In this document: positions 7,935 through 15,558 of the stretch, piece by piece
Layout of the letters: every line of letters starts with the position of its first letter
Position numbering within the stretch: position 1 is the stretch's first letter
Assembly (NCBI GenBank): GCA_002717855.1
Contig: PBCD01000009.1
Coordinates: 1 to 23,804, forward strand
Length of the DNA: 23,804 nt
Direction: 5' to 3'
From: Rickettsiales bacterium
GTDB taxonomy: Bacteria; Pseudomonadota; Alphaproteobacteria; TMED127
Program-made: the position numbers and the translations under genes
Notes under the pieces: model-generated
The model's database searches: none
What the model saw: the letters and a program-made list of their open reading frames with translations, nothing else
What the model was told of the DNA's origin: nothing

Positions 7935-8827
7935 TTAAAAACTCAATTAAAATTTTTGATACATTTGCCGAAGCATTTCCTATGAAATGTTCACGTCTTA
8001 TTATAACGGCTGAAACTGAAAAATGGGCAAGGATTGCGGCTAATTCATTTACCGGATTTGCTACTTCTGTAATAGCTTGTGGTTGCGAGTCAGCGATTGA
8101 AAAAATATTAAGTAAAAAACAAACTCCTGACCAAAGGCCAGGAGTAGCAATATTAATCTTTTCAATGTCATCAAAAGAATTGTCTAAGCAGATACTGAAC
8201 AGAGCAGGACAATGTATTATGACCTCTCCAACCTCAGCTCTTTTTTCGGGAAATAATGGAGACATAAAGATTAAACTCGGTAATTCTTTAAGGTATTTTG
8301 GTGATGGATTTCAAATATCGAAGAAACTGGATAAAAAAAGATTTTGGAGAATTCCAGTAATGGATGGTGAATTTATTTGCGAGGACTATGCTTATCAAAT
8401 TGATGGTGTAGGTGGAGGAAATTTTTTAATTTTAGCTGACACCAAGTTAAACGCCTTAAAAGCATCAGAAGCTGCAGTGCGTGAAATGAAAAAAATACCA
8501 AATACCATTTTGCCTTTTCCAGGTGGGGTAGTTCGGTCAGGATCTAAAGTAGGCTCCAAATATAAGTCATTATTAGCATCAACAAATTTTGAATATTGCC
8601 CTACAATTAAAGGTGTTGTAAAAACAGCATTATCCATAGAAGAAAATTCTGTTTTAGAAATAGTTGTTGATGGACTATCAAAAGATGATGTAACCTTATC
8701 TCTTAAAGCAGGTATAAAAGCAATTATAAGACTTGGAAAAAAAAGTGGCGTAAAATCAATTTCAGCTGGGAATTATGGAGGTAAACTTGGACCATTTCAT
8801 TTTCATCTTCACAATGTACTAAAATGA
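7931..8827 (+). CDS. fhcD: Formylmethanofuran-H4MPT formyltransferase
   Basis: Ftr/FhcD moves the formyl group between tetrahydromethanopterin and methanofuran. In bacteria it is part of the Fhc complex, which turns formyl-H4MPT into formate during formaldehyde or methyl-group oxidation. The 298 residues match the usual length almost exactly, and conserved blocks run along the whole protein: DTFAEAFPM (10-18), LIITAETEKWARIAANSFTGFATSVI, RPGVAILIF, RAGQCIMTSPTSALF, FWRIPVMDGEF, GGNFLILADT, PFPGGVVRSGSKVGSKYK, STNFEYCPT and the C-terminal SAGNYGGKLGPFHFHLH. The start ATG overlaps the TPR gene stop, and its own stop overlaps fhcC (ATGA both times), so the three are coupled. The usual partners fhcB and fhcA are not beside it. 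I first considered cyclohydrolase Mch, but the motifs are clearly Ftr. Confidence 0.95.
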   Translation: MIKNSIKIFDTFAEAFPMKCSRLIITAETEKWARIAANSFTGFATSVIACGCESAIEKILSKKQTPDQRPGVAILIFSMSSKELSKQILNRAGQCIMTSPTSALFSGNNGDIKIKLGNSLRYFGDGFQISKKLDKKRFWRIPVMDGEFICEDYAYQIDGVGGGNFLILADTKLNALKASEAAVREMKKIPNTILPFPGGVVRSGSKVGSKYKSLLASTNFEYCPTIKGVVKTALSIEENSVLEIVVDGLSKDDVTLSLKAGIKAIIRLGKKSGVKSISAGNYGGKLGPFHFHLHNVLK

Positions 8828-9630
8828 TTAAAATAAAATTGACACCTAAAATAAAGATAGATTCCGAATTAAATTTAGAGGAGTTGTCAAATATAAATAT
8901 TTCAAAATCTAATAAAAAAAAAATTGAAAGTGTAAAAATCAAATATAAAAACAAAATTTGTTTTTTACGAGACATTTTTAGAATTGAAACAAAAACAAAT
9001 TCCATAAATAAAATACTAATTAAAAAATCAAACAATTTCTTCCAAAACCTTGGTTATAAATGGCAGAGTGACTCGTTAGAAGTTTTTGGAAATGCTGGTT
9101 CTTTTCTTGGAGCAAACATGAGGGGTGGTAGAATTATTCTTCATGGATCTTGTCTAAATTTTTTAGGATCAAATATGAGAGAGGGAGAAATAATAATTAA
9201 AAAAAATGCTGGAAACTTTGTTGGTTCCTCTGATTTTGGAAATTTAATTGGGATGACTAATGGAAAAATTAGCATATATGGAAATGCTGGAAATTTTTTG
9301 GCATATAGAATGAGAAGAGGTTTGATAATGATTAAAGGTAATGTTGGGGATAATTGTGGGAACTTATTAATTGCAGGGACAATTGTCGTTAATGGTACAA
9401 TTGGAAATGATTTTTGCTTAGGCATGAAAAGAGGAAGTTTGTTATTAAATAAAAAGCCTAAAAACATATCAATTAGATTTAAGTATTGCGGGTTACATGA
9501 GCTCAACTATTATAAAATTTTTAAAGTTTTGTTAAAAAATTTTGGCTTCAAAAAAAAATCGGTTTTTCAAAAATTTATTGGCGATAGAACAAATTTAGGT
9601 TTAGGTGAAATTTTAATACCTGAAACTTAA
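8824..9630 (+). CDS. fhcC: Formylmethanofuran dehydrogenase subunit C
   Basis: FhcC (FwdC-like) is the beta-helical subunit of the bacterial formyltransferase/hydrolase complex. The 268 residues contain a run of glycine-rich repeats at about 85-205, such as FGNAGSFLGANMRGG, NAGNFVGS, YGNAGNFLAYRMRRG and NGTIGNDFCLGMKRG, the GXGXG-type fold shared with the glutamate synthase alpha C-terminal domain. The end carries the FhcC tail CGLHEL...GDRTNLGLGEILI. The N-terminal 80 residues are Lys/Ile-rich and weakly conserved. It starts inside the fhcD stop codon and its own stop overlaps the convergent hpnM-like gene by 4 bases. In known bacterial clusters (fhcB-A-D-C) the order D then C is the same. 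Here A and B are missing and ETF-QO and a TPR gene stand in front. Confidence 0.92.
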   Translation: MIKIKLTPKIKIDSELNLEELSNINISKSNKKKIESVKIKYKNKICFLRDIFRIETKTNSINKILIKKSNNFFQNLGYKWQSDSLEVFGNAGSFLGANMRGGRIILHGSCLNFLGSNMREGEIIIKKNAGNFVGSSDFGNLIGMTNGKISIYGNAGNFLAYRMRRGLIMIKGNVGDNCGNLLIAGTIVVNGTIGNDFCLGMKRGSLLLNKKPKNISIRFKYCGLHELNYYKIFKVLLKNFGFKKKSVFQKFIGDRTNLGLGEILIPET

Positions 9631-10211
9631 AAATAAATTTTTTCTTCAATTTTTTTTATCAAGCCTTTAGCTCCCTCATTCTTAATAATTGAAAAGAATT
9701 CAGATTTCTTTGTAGCTATTTCACTGATCGATCCAGTCATTAACACATCAAAAACTTTCCAATTTTCTCCACCATTTACAAGAAGGTAATCAATTTTTAT
9801 AGGCTTGTCGTCATTAATTTTTAAATTCGTTTTGACTATTTTCTTGTTATCAATCTCCTCTGAACCAATATACTCAAAATCAAATGATTTTATGTTTTTA
9901 AATCTATTGGCATAGTTAAAGGAAATATAGTCAAGAAAAACTAAACTTAATTCATTCTGTAATTCTATGTTTAAATTTTTCCAAGTTCTACCATATATGA
10001 ATTTTATCATTCTTTCATAATCAAAAGTTTTTGATATAATATTTTTTAAAAATTCTTTTTTTTCATTCACAGTTTTTATATTGTAGTTAGCATTTTTTAA
10101 TGAACTATGAAACTCCTTTATTTTGGTAATAGCTTTTTCCGAACAACTAATATTAGTTGAAAAGAAAAGGAATAAAAAGAATATGAAAGAAAATATATTT
10201 TTATTTTTCAT
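9627..10211 (-). CDS. hpnM: HpnM/MlaC-like periplasmic protein
   Basis: This is an exported protein of 194 residues of the MlaC/Ttg2 (toluene tolerance) family, periplasmic carriers for phospholipids or, in the HpnM branch, probably hopanoid-type lipids. A signal peptide spans about 1-23, ending TNISC-SEK; the cysteine lacks a proper lipobox. The family pattern follows: FDYERMIKFIYGRTWKNL, ELSLVFLDYISFNYANRF, YLLVNGGENWKVFDVLMTGSISEIATKKSEF and a final EGAKGLIKKIEEKI helix. The WKVFDVLMTGSISEIATKKS block resembles HpnM. It lies 45 bases from the divergent hpnA, supporting the hopanoid assignment (inference from context). The Mla partners are not in the window, so it could simply be an MlaC-like protein. 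Confidence 0.78.
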   Translation of the reverse strand: MKNKNIFSFIFFLFLFFSTNISCSEKAITKIKEFHSSLKNANYNIKTVNEKKEFLKNIISKTFDYERMIKFIYGRTWKNLNIELQNELSLVFLDYISFNYANRFKNIKSFDFEYIGSEEIDNKKIVKTNLKINDDKPIKIDYLLVNGGENWKVFDVLMTGSISEIATKKSEFFSIIKNEGAKGLIKKIEEKIYF

Positions 10212-10256
10212 TGATCTAAAAATTATATACGTTAACTATTTAATATTTAATTATTT
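10212..10256. promoter_or_regulatory. Divergent promoter region, hpnM / hpnA
   Basis: These 45 bases lie between divergent starts. TATATA occurs near 10227-10232 and TATTTAAT just before the hpnA ATG. Neither gene has a Shine-Dalgarno here, so very short or absent leaders are possible. Two full promoters would have to overlap in this space. Confidence 0.4.
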
Positions 10257-11246
10257 ATGTCAAAAAAAATTTTCATAACAGGTGCAAATGGTTTTTTAGG
10301 AACTTCAATCACAAAACTGGCTTTAAAGAAAAAATTTAAAGTTAGAGCTTTAGTCAGAAAAAACTCTGATATTTCAAATTTGAAAAAGCTTAATGTGGAG
10401 ATTGTTCAGGGCGATCTTCGAGACTACAAATCATTGGAATCAGCTGTTGAAAATTGTAATATTTTTTTTCATGTTGCTGCAGATTACAGATTATGGGTAA
10501 GAAAAAAATCTGAAATCTACGAGTCAAATGTTCAAGGGACACAGAATTTGATTGAGATTGTTAAAAAAATTAAAAATCATAGAATGATATTTACTTCAAG
10601 TGTAGCTACAATTGGTATTAGTAGTTGTGTGTCTAACGAAAGTACATTTGTAGATTTTTCACAAATGATAGGAGATTACAAGAAATCTAAATATTTATCA
10701 GAAAAGATAGTAAAACAAAATATAAACTCTGGCTCTATTAATTGTATTATAGTTAATCCTTCCACACCCATAGGACCAGGAGATTTAAAGCCAACTCCAA
10801 CTGGAAATGTTATTCTTCAAGTTTTATTAAAAAAAATGCCAGCATACGTCGAAACAGGGTTAAATATTGTTCATGTTGATGATGTGGCTCAAGGACATTT
10901 TCAAGCTCTAGAAAATGGAAAAAATGGTGAAAAATATATTCTTGGTGGTGAAAATTTAGAATTTAAGAAATTTTTAGACATGATTTGTAACCATGCTAAC
11001 TTACCTATGATTAATCTTAAAATACCAAAAAAACCTCTTTATCCGTTTGCTTATCTTAATGAATCATTTGCTATGATTGACAAAAATTATAAACCAATGC
11101 TAACTGTTGATAGTCTAAAGATGTCTGAACACAAAATGTTTTTTTCATCTGAAAAAGCAAAAAAAAATCTAGGATATAGACCTAGGAACGTAAATAGTGC
11201 TATAAAAGATGCTATAGAATGGTTTAAAAAGTATTTGATAAAATGA
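10257..11246 (+). CDS. hpnA: Hopanoid-associated sugar epimerase
   Basis: HpnA is an extended short-chain dehydrogenase linked to hopanoid side-chain sugar metabolism. The 329 residues match the family. The Rossmann motif GANGFLG is at 9-15, the catalytic Ser lies in TSSVATIG (about 113-120), and the YxxxK pair is Y141 and K145. The HpnA hallmark stretch NPSTPIGPGDLKPTPTGN and then ETGLNIVHVDDVAQGH...GEKYILGGENL separate it from other NAD-dependent epimerases. It is followed after 23 bases by ispH and then hpnH, an arrangement known from hopanoid-producing alphaproteobacteria. The substrate is unproven even in model organisms. The squalene-hopene cyclase gene is not in the window. Confidence 0.93.
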   Translation: MSKKIFITGANGFLGTSITKLALKKKFKVRALVRKNSDISNLKKLNVEIVQGDLRDYKSLESAVENCNIFFHVAADYRLWVRKKSEIYESNVQGTQNLIEIVKKIKNHRMIFTSSVATIGISSCVSNESTFVDFSQMIGDYKKSKYLSEKIVKQNINSGSINCIIVNPSTPIGPGDLKPTPTGNVILQVLLKKMPAYVETGLNIVHVDDVAQGHFQALENGKNGEKYILGGENLEFKKFLDMICNHANLPMINLKIPKKPLYPFAYLNESFAMIDKNYKPMLTVDSLKMSEHKMFFSSEKAKKNLGYRPRNVNSAIKDAIEWFKKYLIK

Positions 11247-11255
11247 ACATTATAT

Positions 11256-11260
11256 AGGAG
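11256..11260 (+). promoter_or_regulatory. Shine-Dalgarno of ispH supporting a TTG start
   Basis: AGGAG lies 9 bases before TTG 11270. It decides this non-ATG start, because the next residues (KPLKVYLAQPRGFCAG) are the conserved IspH N-terminus and no ATG is available in frame. Confidence 0.75.
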
Positions 11261-11269
11261 AAATTTAAT

Positions 11270-12217
11270 TTGAAGCCCTTAAAAGTATATTTAGCTCAAC
11301 CTAGAGGATTTTGCGCAGGAGTTGAAAGAGCAATCACAATAGTAGAAAGAGCTTTAGAAATATATGGACCTCCTGTTTATGTTAGACACGAAATTGTGCA
11401 TAACAAAAGAGTTGTAAATAATCTAATTTCTAAAGGAGCAATCTTTGTTCAAGAACTTGATCAAATTCCTGCAGGTGCAGTTACAGTATTTAGTGCACAT
11501 GGTGTTGCACAAAAAGTTGAGGATACAGCTCATTTAAGAAAACTTCCAGTTTTGGATGCTACCTGTCCATTGGTTGCCAAAGTTCATAAAGAAGGTCAAA
11601 GGTATTCCGAAAAAGGATATGAGGTGATATTAATTGGTCACGAAGGTCACCCAGAAGTTGTGGGTACAATGGGGAGAATTACAGGTGATGTTTATTTAGT
11701 TTCTAATACTGAAGATGTAAAAATACTTAAAGTTAGAAACCCATCTAAATTATCATATATAAGTCAGACAACTTTATCAGTTGACGATACAAAAGTTGTC
11801 ATTGAAGCATTGAAAAAAAGATTTCCTGAAATTGAAGGACCAGATGTAAAAGATATTTGTTATGCTACTCAAAACAGACAATCCGCAGTAAAAGATTTAG
11901 TAGACCATGTTGATTTGATGTTGGTTGTAGGTGCTAAAAATAGTTCAAATTCAAACAGATTAAGAGATTTGGGTGAGGAATATGGTGTCAGTACTTATCT
12001 AATTGAATCGTGTAAAGATCTTGATAGTGAATGGTTTGACAATGTAAACTCTGTAGGAATTTCGTCTGGTGCATCTACTCCAGATGAGTTAGTAAATGAA
12101 GTCATCGATAGAATATCAACATTCAGAAAAATTAAAATTGAAAAAAGACCAGGAATTGAGGAAAATGTCGTATTTAAATTACCAAAAGAACTTGTAAATC
12201 ATCAACTTGCTAATTAG
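11270..12217 (+). CDS. ispH: 4-hydroxy-3-methylbut-2-enyl diphosphate reductase
   Basis: IspH (LytB) carries out the last step of the MEP pathway, reducing HMBPP to IPP and DMAPP with a 4Fe-4S cluster, so it feeds isoprenoid and hopanoid synthesis. The 315 residues match the family. Cluster cysteines are C15, C99 and C197. Substrate histidines are H44 (EIVHN), H77 (SAHG) and H127, with catalytic E129 in GHEGHPEVVGT. The start is TTG, with a good AGGAG in front. It sits between hpnA and hpnH, 23 and 26 bases from each, fitting a joint supply role. I cannot tell whether this is the only ispH copy in the genome. Confidence 0.96.
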   Translation: MKPLKVYLAQPRGFCAGVERAITIVERALEIYGPPVYVRHEIVHNKRVVNNLISKGAIFVQELDQIPAGAVTVFSAHGVAQKVEDTAHLRKLPVLDATCPLVAKVHKEGQRYSEKGYEVILIGHEGHPEVVGTMGRITGDVYLVSNTEDVKILKVRNPSKLSYISQTTLSVDDTKVVIEALKKRFPEIEGPDVKDICYATQNRQSAVKDLVDHVDLMLVVGAKNSSNSNRLRDLGEEYGVSTYLIESCKDLDSEWFDNVNSVGISSGASTPDELVNEVIDRISTFRKIKIEKRPGIEENVVFKLPKELVNHQLAN

Positions 12218-12243
12218 AATTCAAAAAAAAAAATATCTTAAAA

Positions 12244-13371
12244 ATGTCAATTCCAATAATTCAACAAATACGCGTAGGTTCTTATATTTTAAAACAAAAG
12301 CTACTAAAAAAACAGAAATATCCTCTGGTTTTGATGTTGGAGCCTTTATTTAGATGTAACCTAGCTTGTGCTGGTTGCGGAAAGATTGATTATCCGAAAG
12401 AAATTTTAGATCAAAGACTTTCAGTTCAAGAGTGTATCGATTCAGTTGAAGAATGTGGAGCTCCAATAGTTTCTATTCCTGGTGGTGAACCTTTGATACA
12501 TAAAGAAATGCCAATTATAGTGAGTGAGTTGGTTAAAAGAAAAAAATTTGTATATCTTTGTACAAACGCCATGTTAATGGAGAAAAAGCTTGACCAGTAT
12601 ACACCAAGTTCCTACTTTACCTGGTCTGTCCATTTAGATGGTCTTAAAGACGAACATGATAAAGCTGTTTGTCAAGATGGAGTATTTGATAGATGCGTAT
12701 CAGCTATTCAAAAAGCTAAATCAAAAGGCTTTAGGTGTAATGTTAATTGCACTATATTTGATAACGTGAATGAAACTTCATTAATAAAATTTTTAAATTA
12801 CGTAACAGAAATATTAAAAGTTGATGGCATCACTATATCCCCGGGGTTTGCTTATGAAAGAGCACCTGACCAGAAACATTTTATTAAAAGATCTAATACA
12901 AAGAATTTTTTTAGAAGGATTTTTAAAGCCCAAAATTTTAAAAAATGGGATTTTAGTCACTCAGGGTTGTACCTAGATTTTTTAGCTGGAAATCAAAATT
13001 ATAAATGCACACCTTGGGGAAACCCAACTAGAAATATTTTTGGATGGCAAAAACCATGCTATTTACTCGGAGAAGGTTACGTGAAAACATTTAAAGAACT
13101 TATGGAATCAACGGAGTGGGACAAATATGGTACAGGGAATTATGATAAATGTTCTGACTGCATGGCTCATTGTGGTTACGAAGCATCGGCAGTTAAAGAT
13201 GTTTTTGACAGTCCTTTGAAAGCCATAAACGTCGCTCTTAAAGGACCAAAAACTGAAGGTTCTATGGCCAAAGAAATCGATTTAAGCAATTCTAGAGATC
13301 CAGATTTTGTTTTTGATACCCATGTTAGTGATATGATGAAAAGAATCCACGCACAAAAAGGACCAATTTAA
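12244..13371 (+). CDS. hpnH: Adenosyl hopene transferase, radical SAM
   Basis: HpnH adds the 5'-deoxyadenosyl radical to diploptene, giving adenosyl hopane, the first step of bacteriohopanepolyol side-chain formation. The 375 residues carry the radical-SAM cluster motif C38-x3-C42-x2-C45 (CNLACAGC), a GGEP SAM-binding motif in SIPGGEPL, and a C-terminal cysteine-rich segment with KCSDCMAHCGYEASAV. The N-terminus (IPIIQQIRVGSYILKQKL) and the EPLFRCNLACAGCGKIDYP block are typical HpnH. It ends the hpnA-ispH-hpnH unit and converges on the envelope cluster across 30 bases. There is no Shine-Dalgarno in front of the ATG, only an A-run. Confidence 0.96.
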   Translation: MSIPIIQQIRVGSYILKQKLLKKQKYPLVLMLEPLFRCNLACAGCGKIDYPKEILDQRLSVQECIDSVEECGAPIVSIPGGEPLIHKEMPIIVSELVKRKKFVYLCTNAMLMEKKLDQYTPSSYFTWSVHLDGLKDEHDKAVCQDGVFDRCVSAIQKAKSKGFRCNVNCTIFDNVNETSLIKFLNYVTEILKVDGITISPGFAYERAPDQKHFIKRSNTKNFFRRIFKAQNFKKWDFSHSGLYLDFLAGNQNYKCTPWGNPTRNIFGWQKPCYLLGEGYVKTFKELMESTEWDKYGTGNYDKCSDCMAHCGYEASAVKDVFDSPLKAINVALKGPKTEGSMAKEIDLSNSRDPDFVFDTHVSDMMKRIHAQKGPI

Positions 13372-13401
13372 AAAAATCTATAAAATGCTATGAATATAGC
13401 C

Positions 13402-15558
13402 TTAGGTACTTTCTTTTTTCCAGCACAAGTAAAACAAAATCATAAGGATTGAAAAATAAAATAATGGATTTAATAGTTGTTTGTTTTCAAAACCTTCAAT
13501 GGTAAAGTTGTTATTACGAAGAAAAAAGACAAAATTCTTGTCTTTATTTTTCTTACTTAAGATTCTTGCTTCTTTCAAAGTTGGAACTGAAGACTCATTA
13601 ATCCAAAGCGATTTTGAAAAAATATTTGAAAATTCGTAGCTTTTTAAATATTCGTCTGTTAGATGTATCTCACTTAATTCTAAACCATTTTCACTTGTAG
13701 TATCAACAACAACCTGATTGTTTAAATCACTTACTATATATATCCCTTTTTCTCGATATTCAAAAATTTCAGAATAATTATTTTTTATATTTTTTTTTAA
13801 TATTTTTTCTACTGTCTTTCCGTTTGGTGTTGTTATCATTATTTTAATCTCTTTGAGTTTTGGTTTTTTTAGAAATTTTTTTGATATTAATAACTTTTTT
13901 TCAATCTGACTTTCTACTTTAAGTTTACTATCTTCTAAACTTGGTTCTTTCATAAGCCAATGAGCCAAATTTTTTATTAGTTTATTGTAGGGTCCACCTT
14001 CATCATTGCTTGTTTTTGTCCATAACCAGATATTTTTGCTATATATCTGGGCAATTCTACCTTTATTAATCTTTTTAATTACTAATAATGGTTTATTATC
14101 AATACCAGATAATAGAGTAATAGATTCTTCATCTATTTCATCAATTTTGTTCATCTGGTACCATGAACCATAATTTTGTCTTTCCGAAAAAAGATTTTTT
14201 GTAACTGGATGAATCTTTCCTATTTCAGTTAATTTTGGTTTATATTTTCCAACAAGAACTTGTCCAGAGGGAATCCCTGGAAGTATTTTGCCTATTTCAG
14301 TTTTAAATAAACTAAAATTTGAATTATAAGATGGTCCAGTAATTTCTAATATAGCTCCTCCCTCATCCACAAAATTTAAAATATTTTGAAAATATAGAGG
14401 GTTTAAAACATTTTTACCCTCAAAATTGTCAAAAATTATCAGTTGAAATTTGTCTAGCTTTTTCTCGAAAAGTTCTTTTGTTGGAAAAGGTATTAGCGAT
14501 AATTCATTTACTGGAGTATTATCATTCTTTGTTGGAGGCCTCAAGACTGTCATATGAACTAGTTCAACTGATGGATCAGATTTTAGGAAATTTCTCCACA
14601 CTCTAGTACCCTTATATGGCGCTCCTGATATTAAAAGCACCCTTAATTTCTTTCGTATACCAGTGATCTTAACGATTTTTGAATTATTTATAGTTGATAG
14701 CTCGTTGGGTCTAATTTTGGATGAAATTCTTATAATGTTTTCGCCAGGTTCAAGTGGATCAATTTTTATATTTGTGTCAGCACCGTTAACTACTTGAATT
14801 TCTTTTTTTTTGCTTTTTTGTTCAATAATCAAATTAGTTTTTATTTCATTAGTTTTTAAAAAGTCTTTAAGGTTAACAATTATTTCGGACTGTTCATCCA
14901 AATAACCAAATTCGGGTTTAGAAACAATTGATACTCTCTTATCATTAATTTTTTTATCTCCAATTAATAAGAAATAAATAGGAACATCATATTTATCAAA
15001 AAAATTATGTCGATTAAGATCGTGAATTTGACCGTCAGTTAAAATGAGAATTGCAGATAGGCGTTTAGAAGGAATTTGGTTAATATTATTTTCAAGGATT
15101 GATAAAATATTGGATTTATTAGGTTCATTGTTTTTTAATTTTTTTCTTGAAAGTTTTTTTTCTTTAATGTTTTTTACACTACCAAATTGGGTTGTAATGT
15201 TTTCATTTTCTATTTGAACTTCAAGTATGTCTAATGATTCAAACCTGCTTACTTCTTCTAATATGTTTTCATAAACTTTTTCGACTTTTCTGTCTCTTTT
15301 TGTAATTTTTTGACTATCTGTTTTATCAAGAACTACAGTAATTATGTCTTTTTCAATTTTTCTCTTTTCAATTTTAAAGCTTGGTTGGGCAATCATTATT
15401 ATCATTGTTAAAAAAATCAGAACTCGATATGTTATTCCTGACGCGGAATTAATAATTGAATAAGAAGTAAAAGCAAAAAAAAGAATCGTAAAAGAAAAGA
15501 TATACCAATGCGAAACTATTGGAGAAAAAGTAAGGTTTGAAAAAAAACTTTCCGTCAT
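13402..15558 (-). CDS. Large membrane protein, amidotransferase-like (COG5426 type)
   Basis: This membrane protein of 718 residues resembles the alphaproteobacterial uncharacterised proteins grouped as COG5426, which carry a class-I glutamine-amidotransferase-like fold without clear catalysis. Membrane helices are at about 18-35 and 45-58, with a last one at about 695-712. After the second helix comes a vWA-like segment with D78-K-T-D-S82, a near MIDAS motif, and ILTDGQIHDL further on. The middle (RVLLISGAPYKGTRVWRNFL, then FDNFEGKN and FVDEGGAILEITGP) is the amidotransferase-like part. A solvent-exposed domain probably faces the periplasm. Its ATG overlaps the stop of the DUF4159 gene by 4 bases. 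It is last in the moxR cluster. Function unknown; envelope integrity or complex assembly is inferred from the MoxR/vWA context. Confidence 0.8.
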   Translation of the reverse strand: MTESFFSNLTFSPIVSHWYIFSFTILFFAFTSYSIINSASGITYRVLIFLTMIIMIAQPSFKIEKRKIEKDIITVVLDKTDSQKITKRDRKVEKVYENILEEVSRFESLDILEVQIENENITTQFGSVKNIKEKKLSRKKLKNNEPNKSNILSILENNINQIPSKRLSAILILTDGQIHDLNRHNFFDKYDVPIYFLLIGDKKINDKRVSIVSKPEFGYLDEQSEIIVNLKDFLKTNEIKTNLIIEQKSKKKEIQVVNGADTNIKIDPLEPGENIIRISSKIRPNELSTINNSKIVKITGIRKKLRVLLISGAPYKGTRVWRNFLKSDPSVELVHMTVLRPPTKNDNTPVNELSLIPFPTKELFEKKLDKFQLIIFDNFEGKNVLNPLYFQNILNFVDEGGAILEITGPSYNSNFSLFKTEIGKILPGIPSGQVLVGKYKPKLTEIGKIHPVTKNLFSERQNYGSWYQMNKIDEIDEESITLLSGIDNKPLLVIKKINKGRIAQIYSKNIWLWTKTSNDEGGPYNKLIKNLAHWLMKEPSLEDSKLKVESQIEKKLLISKKFLKKPKLKEIKIMITTPNGKTVEKILKKNIKNNYSEIFEYREKGIYIVSDLNNQVVVDTTSENGLELSEIHLTDEYLKSYEFSNIFSKSLWINESSVPTLKEARILSKKNKDKNFVFFLRNNNFTIEGFENKQLLNPLFYFSILMILFYLCWKKEST

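Noticed and set aside
7921..8265. A 114-codon open frame on the minus strand
   Set aside because: It is antisense to the conserved N-terminal half of Ftr and has no start context or family features.
7931..8827. Methenyl-H4MPT cyclohydrolase (Mch)
   Set aside because: The motifs along the full length, from DTFAEAFP to NYGGKLGPFHFHLH, are those of the formyltransferase Ftr/FhcD.
9141..9506. A 121-codon open frame on the minus strand
   Set aside because: It is the mirror of the FhcC glycine repeats; the Pro/Phe-rich pattern is a by-product of those codons.
13372..13401. Hairpin terminator between hpnH and the envelope cluster
   Set aside because: Only a 5-base CTATA/TATAG pairing with a long loop is present, with no GC stem and no T-run in the right place.
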